From contig CAYTWT010000286.1 of assembly GCA_964442185.1 (NCBI GenBank), forward strand, positions 1 to 5,537: 5,537 bases of DNA, read 5' to 3'. Below the pieces are notes generated by a model. The model was not told the origin of the DNA. It saw only the letters and a program-made list of their open reading frames with translations, and made no database searches. Below, one piece after another: positions 1 through 5,537 of this stretch. A program made the translations under genes and the position numbers. The first letter of the stretch is position 1. Each line of letters starts with the position of its first letter. This DNA is from CADEEV01 sp964442185. Its GTDB lineage: Bacteria > Acidobacteriota > Vicinamibacteria > Fen-336.

Positions 1-252
1 CACGACCTCGACGATCTCGGGATGGCAGTTGCCGACGTTGTTGGTGCCCCAGCCGGCCCCGAAGTCGATGAAGCGGTTTCCGTCCACGTCCTCGATCAAC
101 GAGCCCTGGGCGCGCTTCGCGACGAAGTAACGTTCGTCCCAGTCCCCGTATGCGCCGTGGGCCAGGATCTCCCGCTCGCGGGCCATCAGCTTGCGGCTCT
201 CGGGCCCGGGCGGAGCCGTGCGAATGAGCGGCACCGTAGTTGTGGTCGGCAT
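1..252 (-). CDS. Class III (PLP-dependent) aminotransferase, N-terminal 84 residues only
   Basis: Reading leftward from an ATG at 252-250, the frame stays open to the window edge and gives 84 residues; the rest lies outside. The segment DVDGNRFIDFGAGWGTNNVG (residues 55-74), followed by NCHPE (75-79), is the N-terminal signature of class III aminotransferases (4-aminobutyrate, beta-alanine, acetylornithine and related enzymes), where 'DxxGNxFIDF...GH.HP' precedes the PLP-binding large domain. The PLP lysine and substrate-specificity residues are not in the window, so the substrate cannot be named. Family members move an amino group from an omega- or alpha-amine to a keto acid, in the cytoplasm. 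The gene is divergent from a PuuB-like amine oxidoreductase, and such pairs often serve amine or omega-amino-acid catabolism (inference). The ATG lies 6 nt after a perfect TATAAT, with no room for a Shine-Dalgarno, so translation may be leaderless. Alternative: acetylornithine- or GABA-type enzyme of another pathway. Confidence 0.87.
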   Translation of the reverse strand, partial: MPTTTTVPLIRTAPPGPESRKLMAREREILAHGAYGDWDERYFVAKRAQGSLIEDVDGNRFIDFGAGWGTNNVGNCHPEIVEVV

Positions 253-258
253 ACCCGA

Positions 259-264
259 ATTATA
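259..264 (-). promoter_or_regulatory. Predicted -10 box (TATAAT) of the aminotransferase gene
   Basis: On the minus strand the sequence reads TATAAT, an exact match to the sigma-70-type -10 consensus, in otherwise GC-rich DNA. It ends 6 nt before the aminotransferase ATG. Transcription would then begin at or within a base or two of the ATG, predicting a leaderless mRNA. No good -35 hexamer is seen at 16-18 bp spacing (the 17-bp position reads CGGTGA), so the promoter may need an activator. The call rests on position and an exact hexamer match only. Confidence 0.5.
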
Positions 265-287
265 GGCCGCGGGGAGTCCTCTCACCG

Positions 288-300
288 TGACCCGAGGTCA
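288..300. promoter_or_regulatory. Perfect inverted repeat TGACC-N3-GGTCA, candidate operator
   Basis: TGACC CGA GGTCA is a perfect 5-bp-arm palindrome in the 86-bp divergent intergenic region. It sits just upstream of where the -35 of the leftward aminotransferase promoter would lie (282-287), a usual position for an activator site. The bound regulator is unknown and no regulator gene is in the window. Short palindromes arise by chance in GC-rich DNA, so this is only a candidate. Confidence 0.3.
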
Positions 301-307
301 ACTCAAA

Positions 308-324
308 GCCGCTTGCGGAGCGGC
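308..324. promoter_or_regulatory. Inverted repeat GCCGCT-N5-AGCGGC, candidate operator or hairpin
   Basis: Six-base arms GCCGCT and AGCGGC are separated by TGCGG. The repeat abuts the CATAAT proposed as the rightward -10 box and fills the spacer between it and the -35 position, where a bound repressor would block RNA polymerase. As DNA it could be an operator. It would lie upstream of the proposed transcription start, so an mRNA hairpin role is less likely unless transcription starts further left. Chance occurrence is possible. Confidence 0.28.
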
Positions 325-330
325 CATAAT
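325..330 (+). promoter_or_regulatory. Predicted -10 box (CATAAT) of the oxidoreductase-MFS operon
   Basis: CATAAT matches five of six positions of the TATAAT consensus and ends 8 nt before the GTG start of the oxidoreductase. The 17-bp-spaced -35 position (302-307, CTCAAA) is poor. The geometry mirrors the divergent TATAAT of the aminotransferase gene and again leaves almost no 5' leader. The only purine-rich stretch nearby (GCGGAG, 315-320) is too far from the GTG to be a normal ribosome binding site. Confidence 0.35.
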
Positions 331-338
331 GCCGGCGC

Positions 339-1727
339 GTGGCACCCGAACGTCGGCCCATCGAAGCAGCTTGCTACTGGCTGGCAGCCCATCCGGGCGA
401 CGCGGCGGCGCCGCTCGAGGGCCGCCACGAGGCTGGCCTCGTCGTGGTCGGCGCCGGCTTCACCGGCCTGTGGACGGCGCTCCACCTGAAGGCCCTCGAT
501 CCCGCGGCCGATGTCGCGGTCGTCGAGCAGGGCACCGCGGCCTATGGCGCCAGCGGACGCAACGCCGGGATGCTGGCGGAGACGATCGACCACGGCCACG
601 AGCTGGCGGTGGCTCACTTCGGCCGCGACGAAGCCGCGCGCCTGGCGCTTCTGGGCCGCGACAACGTGACCGAGATGTTGGGTTTCCTCGAGGCGCGCGG
701 GATCGACTGCGATTTCGAGCCCAGCGGCCAGTTGCACGTGGCGCTCAACGAGGCCCACCTGGAGGACCTGCGCGGGACGCTCGAGTGCGCGCGCGGTCTC
801 GGCATCACGCAGCTGCGCGTGCTCTCCCGCGAAGAGGTGCGCGCCGACATCCACTGCGAGCTCTACCAGGGCGGCCTCTTCAACCCCAGCGGCGGGATCC
901 TGGATCCCGTGAAGTTGGTGCAAGGCCTGAAGCGCGAGGCGCTGCGGCTGGGAGTGCGCGTTTTCGAGCGCTCCAAGGTCACGGCGCTGGAAAACGATGG
1001 CGCCGGCATCGTCGTGCGCACCGCCGGGGGCGAGCTGCGTGCCCGTCGAGCGATCCTCGGCACGTCGGCCTACACGCATCATCTCCTTCCCCAGCTGCGC
1101 TTCCGCTTCATCCCCTTCTACGACTACATCGTGGTGAGCGAGCCGCTCAGCGAGTCGCAGCGCGCCGCGATCGGCTGGAAGAGCCGAGCCGGGGTCGCCG
1201 ACGTGCGGACCTTTTTCAAGTACTACCGGCTGACCAAAGATGGTCGCGTGCTGTGGGGCACGAGCGAGGCGAAGTACTACGCGGGCAACCGGGTCGACGA
1301 AAGCTGCGACCATTCCGAGTCGCACTACGCCGAGTTGAGGCGCAGCTTCGCGGAACACTTCCCCGCGCTGCGCGAGCTGGCGTTTCCCTACGCCTGGGGC
1401 GGCGCGATCTGCGCGACCACGCGCTTCACGCCGTTCTTCGGCGCGGCGCGCGGCGTGCGCGTGCTGTACGGCCTCGGCTATACGGGCCACGGCATCGGGA
1501 CGACGCACCTGGCCGGCAAGATCCTGGCGCACATGGCCCTGGACCGGCCGAGCCCGCTCCTCGACCTCCAGCTCGTCCGCAAGCCGCCGTTCCCGTACCC
1601 GCCCGAGCCACTGCGCTCGCTTGCCGTGAGCCTCGTGTCGCGTGCGCTGCGGCGGGTCGATGCCGGCGAGAAGCCGGGGCTGTTGCTGCGTGCCCTCGAT
1701 GCGATGGGCATCGGCCTTTCGAGTTGA
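339..1727 (+). CDS. FAD-dependent oxidoreductase, DAO family, gamma-glutamylputrescine oxidase (PuuB)-like
   Basis: A 462-residue flavoenzyme of the glycine/D-amino-acid oxidase (DAO) fold, most like PuuB-type amine oxidases. These oxidise a C-N bond of an amine or amino acid with FAD, giving an imine that hydrolyses to an aldehyde or keto product. Visible: a Rossmann motif VVVGAGFTG (35-43) with the ribose-binding acidic residue E63 ending the second strand (VAVVEQ); the family motif ASGRN (71-75), GGILDP (185-190), and the C-terminal FAD-contacting YGLGYTGHG (377-385). An N-terminal 'CYWLAAHPGD...PLEG' segment resembles the PuuB 'YY.A' start, which supports the GTG at 339. An in-frame TAA at 327-329 excludes any earlier start. 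Length fits the family (about 430-460). It is divergent from an aminotransferase and overlaps or closely precedes an MFS gene, consistent with amine catabolism. No signal peptide is seen, so it is probably cytoplasmic. The exact substrate is unknown; no glutamylpolyamine synthetase gene is visible to confirm the Puu pathway. Confidence 0.9.
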   Translation: MAPERRPIEAACYWLAAHPGDAAAPLEGRHEAGLVVVGAGFTGLWTALHLKALDPAADVAVVEQGTAAYGASGRNAGMLAETIDHGHELAVAHFGRDEAARLALLGRDNVTEMLGFLEARGIDCDFEPSGQLHVALNEAHLEDLRGTLECARGLGITQLRVLSREEVRADIHCELYQGGLFNPSGGILDPVKLVQGLKREALRLGVRVFERSKVTALENDGAGIVVRTAGGELRARRAILGTSAYTHHLLPQLRFRFIPFYDYIVVSEPLSESQRAAIGWKSRAGVADVRTFFKYYRLTKDGRVLWGTSEAKYYAGNRVDESCDHSESHYAELRRSFAEHFPALRELAFPYAWGGAICATTRFTPFFGAARGVRVLYGLGYTGHGIGTTHLAGKILAHMALDRPSPLLDLQLVRKPPFPYPPEPLRSLAVSLVSRALRRVDAGEKPGLLLRALDAMGIGLSS

Positions 1728-2911
1728 GCGCCTCGCCGCTCGCGGCTCGGTCGCTACGGATGGCGGGGGCGACGGTGTACGCCGGTGCGCTCGTCCAGGG
1801 CCTGACGCTGGTCAGCTTCCCCGCCAGCAGCGCGATCCTCAAGCACGCTCACGGCTTCAGCGACGCGGAGTACGGCGCCATCTTCCTACCGCAGGTCGTG
1901 ATGGTGATCGGCGGCTCGATCGCGGGCGGCTTCCTGGCGGGGCGCCTCGGCCTGCGCAGGCTGCTGGCCCTCGCACTCGGCGTCAACCTCGTGTCGCAGG
2001 TCGCTCTGGCGGCCAGCGCCGCGCTCCGGCCCGACGCCGCCTACGCGAGCATTCTGCTCGGGACCACTTGCCTCGGTCTGGGCTTCGGCCTCTGCGCGGC
2101 GCCGCTCAACACCTACCCCGCACTGCTCGTTCCACGACGTCGCGACGCGGCGATCGTGGCCATGCACACGGCCATGGGCGCTGGGCTCGCTGCCGGGCCG
2201 CTGCTGGCGGGCTTCCTGAGCGCGGCCCAGCTCTGGGTCGCTTTCCCGGTCCTGCTGGCGGCGCTCTGCCTGATCCTGGTTGCGGCCAGCCTGATCGTCG
2301 CGCTTCCCGCGCCCGAAACGGCAGCCGGGCGGGGGGTCGTCGCGGAGCGACGCCCGCTCGGCGAGATGGCGTTCTGGCTCTTTGTCGCGACGGCTGTCCT
2401 GTACGCAATCGGTGAAGGCACGGTCGGCAACTGGGCGCTGCTCTACCTGGCCGAGGAGCGCGGCCTGGCACCCGCGGCCGCGGCCTTTGCCCTGTCGGCC
2501 TTCTGGGGCGCCCTCACCGGAGGACGCGTCGTGGCTTCACTGCTGCTGCTGCGAGTCGCGGCCCGTCCGATCTGGGCCTCGATGCCGCTACTGATGGTCT
2601 CGGCCTTCCTCGTCTTGCCGCTGGTTCGCACCGCGACCGGCGGCGCGCTGGCCTTCGCCTGGGCAGGCCTCGCCTGCTCGGCGTGCTTTCCCCTGACCCT
2701 GAGCCTGGCGACGCGGCGTTACGCGACGCATGGGCCGTGGATCGCCTCGATGATGATGGCCGCCGTGATGAGCGGGGTGGGCCTCAGTTCGCTGGCGATC
2801 GGGCCGCTTCGCGCGCACATAGCGCTGGGGCGGCTCTATCCCCTCTCCGCGCTGTGGCCGCTCCTGACGCTCGCGGCGATCGCCATCCTGATCCGCCGCG
2901 GCGACGCGTAG
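1724..2911 (+). CDS. Major facilitator superfamily (MFS) transporter
   Basis: A 12-helix-type inner-membrane transporter of about 395 residues, the usual MFS size. The classic motif A between helices 2 and 3 is clear: GFLAGRLGLRR (residues 69-79 from the TTG start). Helix 5 carries a motif-C-like GAGLAAGP (152-159). A charged central loop near residue 205-220 (GRGVVAERRPLGE) divides two halves, each with about six hydrophobic segments. Start choice: TTG at 1724 overlaps the oxidoreductase TGA (TTGA, 4 bp), suggesting translational coupling, and it supplies arginines (R9, R12) before helix 1 as the positive-inside rule expects. ATG at 1760 (383 residues) is the main alternative. Neither has a good Shine-Dalgarno. 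The frame is open leftward to 287, but that extension is an Arg/Pro/Gly-rich shadow of the oxidoreductase and should not be included. Co-transcription with the oxidoreductase suggests it imports that enzyme's substrate or exports a product (inference); substrate unknown. Confidence 0.88.
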   Translation: MSASPLAARSLRMAGATVYAGALVQGLTLVSFPASSAILKHAHGFSDAEYGAIFLPQVVMVIGGSIAGGFLAGRLGLRRLLALALGVNLVSQVALAASAALRPDAAYASILLGTTCLGLGFGLCAAPLNTYPALLVPRRRDAAIVAMHTAMGAGLAAGPLLAGFLSAAQLWVAFPVLLAALCLILVAASLIVALPAPETAAGRGVVAERRPLGEMAFWLFVATAVLYAIGEGTVGNWALLYLAEERGLAPAAAAFALSAFWGALTGGRVVASLLLLRVAARPIWASMPLLMVSAFLVLPLVRTATGGALAFAWAGLACSACFPLTLSLATRRYATHGPWIASMMMAAVMSGVGLSSLAIGPLRAHIALGRLYPLSALWPLLTLAAIAILIRRGDA

Positions 2912-2914
2912 CGC

Positions 2915-3352
2915 TCAGCGCGAGCGGAGCCGGCCGATGTCGAGGAACAACCCGAGCAGGATCATGCCCCCGAGGACCAGCACCGGTCCCGTGCCTCCCT
3001 GTCCCATCGGGATCCCCAGGAGCGGAGTGCGGGGGAGCGTGACGACAACGATCGCCAGCATTCCTGCCAGGATCGCCCACCACGCACCGCTTTCGCCCCG
3101 TCGGTAGGGGCCGAGAACCGTCGCCAGGAAGAGCACGGCGAAGCCGGCGGCATAGGCGGCGGAGGTCCCGCGGATCCCGCGTAGCGCGGTCAGGACGGCC
3201 TCGCGGCCCGCAGCCACCTCCGCCACCGGCACTGCTCCGATCGGGTAGTCCCCGCGGTAGCCGAGGTTGGCGGATATGAAACTGATCAGAAGCACCAGCG
3301 CCCCCACGATCGTCAACAGCACCCAACTTGCAGTCCGTAGCTTGGAGCCCAT
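2915..3352 (-). CDS. Uncharacterised small membrane protein with four predicted helices
   Basis: A 145-residue protein I do not recognise as a named family. Four hydrophobic segments are evident at about residues 8-30, 64-81, 88-106 and 121-138. Between helices 1 and 2 lies a soluble loop with GDYPIGAVPVAEVAAGREAV (34-53) and a charged turn, ALRGIRG (56-62); basic clusters (K4, R6; R84, R85; the C-terminal RLRSR) help set topology. The overall hydrophobic pattern and a strong Shine-Dalgarno 4-6 nt before the ATG argue that it is real. It starts 21 nt after the purL stop on the same strand, so it is probably co-transcribed with purL, though nothing in its sequence suggests a purine role; it may simply be carried on the purL transcript. 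Its stop is 3 bp from the convergent MFS stop. It could belong to one of the DUF families of small tetraspan membrane proteins, which a profile search would decide. Confidence 0.8.
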   Translation of the reverse strand: MGSKLRTASWVLLTIVGALVLLISFISANLGYRGDYPIGAVPVAEVAAGREAVLTALRGIRGTSAAYAAGFAVLFLATVLGPYRRGESGAWWAILAGMLAIVVVTLPRTPLLGIPMGQGGTGPVLVLGGMILLGLFLDIGRLRSR

Positions 3353-3356
3353 CTCG

Positions 3357-3364
3357 CCCTCCCC
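3357..3364 (-). promoter_or_regulatory. Strong Shine-Dalgarno site of the small membrane protein gene
   Basis: On the minus strand GGGGAGGG precedes the ATG at 3352, with GGAG centred 6 nt from the start codon. It is the clearest ribosome binding site in the window and fixes the start of the 145-residue protein. It lies wholly in the 21-nt gap after the purL stop, consistent with independent initiation on a purL read-through transcript. Confidence 0.7.
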
Positions 3365-3373
3365 TTTATTCTT

Positions 3374-5537
3374 CTAGCCCGACAGCTTCCGTTCGAGACT
3401 GGTCCACGCCTCGAGCAAACGCGAAACCGGCAGATCGACGAGCGTCTTGCCGCCCGCCGCCAATATCAGCCTATCCCCACCCACGCTGCCGATCCGAGCA
3501 CATGGAACTCCGAGTTGCGCAGCGAGCGCTTCGAGCTCTCGACCGGCAGGCGTGCTCACGACCATGCGTGAGGGCGATTCCGAGAAGAGCAGCACATCGG
3601 CGCGCAACGCGCCAGGCAGTTCGAGACGAGCGCCGAGGCCGGCGTCCTCCTGGGCGAAGCAGCTTTCGGCGAGCGCCACCGCCAGTCCCCCGTCGCTCGG
3701 GTCGTGAGCCGAATGCAACACGCCTGCGGCGGCCGCCTCGGCCATCAGCCCGTGCAACTTCTTCTCGGCCATGAGGTCGAGCTTCGGCGGCCTGCCGGCA
3801 ACGCGAGCGTGGACGACCTTCAGGTACTCGCTGCCGCCCACGTCTGCGGCCGTAGCGCCGAGCAGGTAGACCGCGTCCCCGGCTTCCTTCCACCACGACG
3901 TCAGCGTGTGGGCAGCGTCCTGGATCAAACCGACCACGCCGATCACGGGCGTCGGGTAGATCGCCTTGCCGTCGGTCTCGTTGTAGAGCGAGACGTTGCC
4001 ACCGGTGATCGGCACGTCGAGCACACGGCAGGCTTCGGCCATGCCGCGAATCGCCGCCACCAGCTGGCCCATGATCTCGGGCTTCTCGGGGTTGCCGAAG
4101 TTGAGGCAGTTCGTGGCGCCGATCGGGACCGCGCCGGACGCGGCCACGTTGCGGCAGGCCTCGGCCACCGCCAGGCGCGCGCCCGCGTAGGGGTCGAGCC
4201 AGCAGTAGCGGCCATTGCAGTCGGTCGCCATGGCGAGCGCCTTCTTCGTGCCCTTGACCCGAATCACTCCAGCATCGGAGCCCGGACCCACGAGCGTGTT
4301 GGTGCGCACGGTCGAGTCGTACTGCCGGTAGATCCAGCGCTTGTTGGCCACACTCGGCGATGCGAGCACGCTGAGCAACGCTTCGCCGAGATCCACAGGC
4401 GCGGTCAAGTGGCTCACATCCTCTGCGGCGGCCGGATTCACCGGCTCGACCCAGGGGCGATCGTAGAGCGGCGCCTCGTCGGTGAGCGCCTGGTTCGGGA
4501 CGTCGGCCTCGAGCAGACCGCCATTGAAGATCCGCAGGCGCTGGCCCGCGGTTACCGTGCCGATCGCCTCGGCGTGCAGGTCCCACTTCTCGAAGACGCG
4601 AATCACCTCCTGCTCGCGACCCTTCTCGGCCACGAGCAGCATCCGCTCCTGCGATTCGGAGAGCATCACCTCGTAGGCGCTCATGCCCGTCTCGCGCATC
4701 GGGACCTTCTGGATGTCGATCTCGATGCCGGTCCCCGCGCGCGATCCCATCTCGGAGGTCGAACACGTGAGCCCTGCAGCGCCCATGTCCTGGATGCCGA
4801 CGATGGCGCCGGTCTTCATCGCCTCCAGGCACGCCTCGAGCAGGATCTTCTCCATGAAGGGATCGCCGACCTGCACCGTGGGGCGCTTCTCCTCGCGCCC
4901 TTCGCCGAACTCGGCTGAGGCCATCGTCGCGCCGTGGATGCCGTCCCGGCCGGTCTTGGCACCGACGTAGAAGACGGTGTTGCCGATGCCCTCGGCGCGG
5001 CCCTTGAAGATCTGGTCCGTCTTCACGAGGCCGAGGCAGAAGGCGTTGACGAGCGGGTTCTTCTCGTAGCACGGCTCGAAAACGACCTCGCCGCCGAGCG
5101 TCGGGCAGCCGAAGGCGTTGCCGTAGCCTCCGATTCCGGCCACCACACCGGCGAGCAGGCGGCGCGAGCGGTCGTCGTCGGGCGGACCGAAGCGCAGCGA
5201 GTTCAGCACCGCGACTGGGCGCGCGCCCATCGTGAAGATGTCGCGCAAGATCCCGCCGACACCCGTGGCCGCCCCCTGGTACGGCTCGATGTACGAGGGA
5301 TGGTTGTGCGATTCGATCTTGAAGACAGCCGCCAGCCCGTCGCCGATGTCGACCGCGCCGGCATTCTCTCCCGGCCCTTGCAGCACGCGCGGGCCATCGG
5401 TCGGCAGGGTCTTCAGATGGATGCGGCTCGACTTGTACGAGCAGTGCTCGGACCACATCACCGAGAACAGCCCGAGCTCCGTGAGGTTGGGCTCGCGACC
5501 CAGCGCCTTCAGGATGCGGTCGTACTCGTCGGGCTTG
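3374..5537 (-). CDS. purL: Phosphoribosylformylglycinamidine synthase subunit PurL (short type), N-terminus cut by window edge
   Basis: PurL catalyses the fourth step of de novo purine synthesis: ATP-dependent amidation of FGAR to FGAM, using ammonia delivered by PurQ, with PurS completing the cytoplasmic complex. There are 720 residues in the window, and about 20 are missing at the N-terminus. Numbering from the first in-window residue: ELGLFSVMWSEHCSYKSSR with the conserved active-site histidine at 31; ESHNHPS (75-81); GAATGVGG (88-95) and RDIFTMGARP (98-107) of the first AIRS-type ATP/metal site; GDPFMEK (224-230); MLSESQERML (291-300). The second half of the duplicated fold has DPYAGARLAVAEACRN (438-453), NCLNFGNPEKPE (476-487), PITGGNVSLYNET (509-521), HDPSDGG (611-617) and FSESPSRMVVS (651-661). 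The frame is intact to a TAG at 3376-3374. No glutaminase domain is fused, so this is the short type needing separate PurQ and PurS, not in view. The GTG/ATG codons at 5461 and 5458 are internal; the true start lies beyond 5537. Confidence 0.97.
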   Translation of the reverse strand, partial: KPDEYDRILKALGREPNLTELGLFSVMWSEHCSYKSSRIHLKTLPTDGPRVLQGPGENAGAVDIGDGLAAVFKIESHNHPSYIEPYQGAATGVGGILRDIFTMGARPVAVLNSLRFGPPDDDRSRRLLAGVVAGIGGYGNAFGCPTLGGEVVFEPCYEKNPLVNAFCLGLVKTDQIFKGRAEGIGNTVFYVGAKTGRDGIHGATMASAEFGEGREEKRPTVQVGDPFMEKILLEACLEAMKTGAIVGIQDMGAAGLTCSTSEMGSRAGTGIEIDIQKVPMRETGMSAYEVMLSESQERMLLVAEKGREQEVIRVFEKWDLHAEAIGTVTAGQRLRIFNGGLLEADVPNQALTDEAPLYDRPWVEPVNPAAAEDVSHLTAPVDLGEALLSVLASPSVANKRWIYRQYDSTVRTNTLVGPGSDAGVIRVKGTKKALAMATDCNGRYCWLDPYAGARLAVAEACRNVAASGAVPIGATNCLNFGNPEKPEIMGQLVAAIRGMAEACRVLDVPITGGNVSLYNETDGKAIYPTPVIGVVGLIQDAAHTLTSWWKEAGDAVYLLGATAADVGGSEYLKVVHARVAGRPPKLDLMAEKKLHGLMAEAAAAGVLHSAHDPSDGGLAVALAESCFAQEDAGLGARLELPGALRADVLLFSESPSRMVVSTPAGRELEALAAQLGVPCARIGSVGGDRLILAAGGKTLVDLPVSRLLEAWTSLERKLSG

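Noticed and set aside
22..489. 155-codon rightward open frame covering the left end and the divergent promoter region.
   Set aside because: It overlaps the aminotransferase on the opposite strand and runs into the oxidoreductase out of frame. It has no domain signal and low-complexity composition.
303..1532. 409-codon open frame antisense to the oxidoreductase.
   Set aside because: It mirrors the codon structure of the sense gene, shows no recognisable motif or hydrophobic pattern, and has no convincing ribosome binding site. Long antisense frames are expected at this GC content.
287..1723. Frame +2 open through the whole oxidoreductase gene, continuous with the MFS gene (874 codons in all).
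   Set aside because: The translated extension is Arg/Gly/Pro/Ala-rich and low in complexity with no domain pattern, while the overlapping frame encodes a clear flavoenzyme. It is a high-GC shadow, not a fused protein or overprinted gene.
2912..2926. Short hairpin as a bidirectional intrinsic terminator.
   Set aside because: The stem is only 5 bp and there is no T tract on either strand, so I do not annotate it as a terminator.
3704..4918. 404-codon open frame antisense to purL.
   Set aside because: It lies opposite the most conserved part of purL. Its His/Arg/Ala/Gly-rich translation looks like reverse-complement translation of PurL motifs and is not a separate gene.
5458..5463. GTG-ATG codons at 5461/5458 as the purL start.
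   Set aside because: The frame continues upstream to the window edge with residues typical of PurL (EYDRILKALGREPNLTELG), so these codons are internal and the true start lies outside.

Overview
This is an ordinary-looking, very GC-rich bacterial chromosome segment holding five genes, two of them cut by the window edges. I found no RNA gene, mobile element, CRISPR array or long repeat. The taxonomic signal is limited. PurL is of the short, PurS/PurQ-dependent type (about 740 residues when complete) rather than the long single-chain type usual in gamma- and betaproteobacteria. With the high GC this suggests a deltaproteobacterium/myxobacterium-like, acidobacterial, alphaproteobacterial or actinobacterial source, probably environmental. 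I cannot narrow it further by reading alone.

Left half (1-2911): a class III aminotransferase reads leftward off the window edge. It is divergent from a rightward pair: a PuuB-like FAD-dependent amine/amino-acid oxidoreductase and an MFS transporter whose possible TTG start overlaps the oxidoreductase stop. The 86-bp divergent gap holds a perfect TATAAT only 6 nt before the aminotransferase ATG, a CATAAT 8 nt before the oxidoreductase GTG, and two short perfect inverted repeats between them. The three genes would make sense as a small amine or amino-acid uptake and oxidation/transamination unit under shared control. The substrate is not determined by the sequence.

Right half (2915-5537): purL, lacking only its extreme N-terminus, reads leftward. 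It is followed after 21 nt by a 145-residue four-helix membrane protein of unknown function with a strong Shine-Dalgarno site. That gene ends 3 bp from the stop of the MFS gene, so the two halves converge tail to tail with no recognisable intrinsic terminator.

Many long open frames lie antisense to, or out of frame with, the real genes. They are by-products of high GC and are not annotated. The most useful items for follow-up are the possible leaderless divergent promoter region, the start site of the MFS gene, and the uncharacterised membrane protein next to purL.
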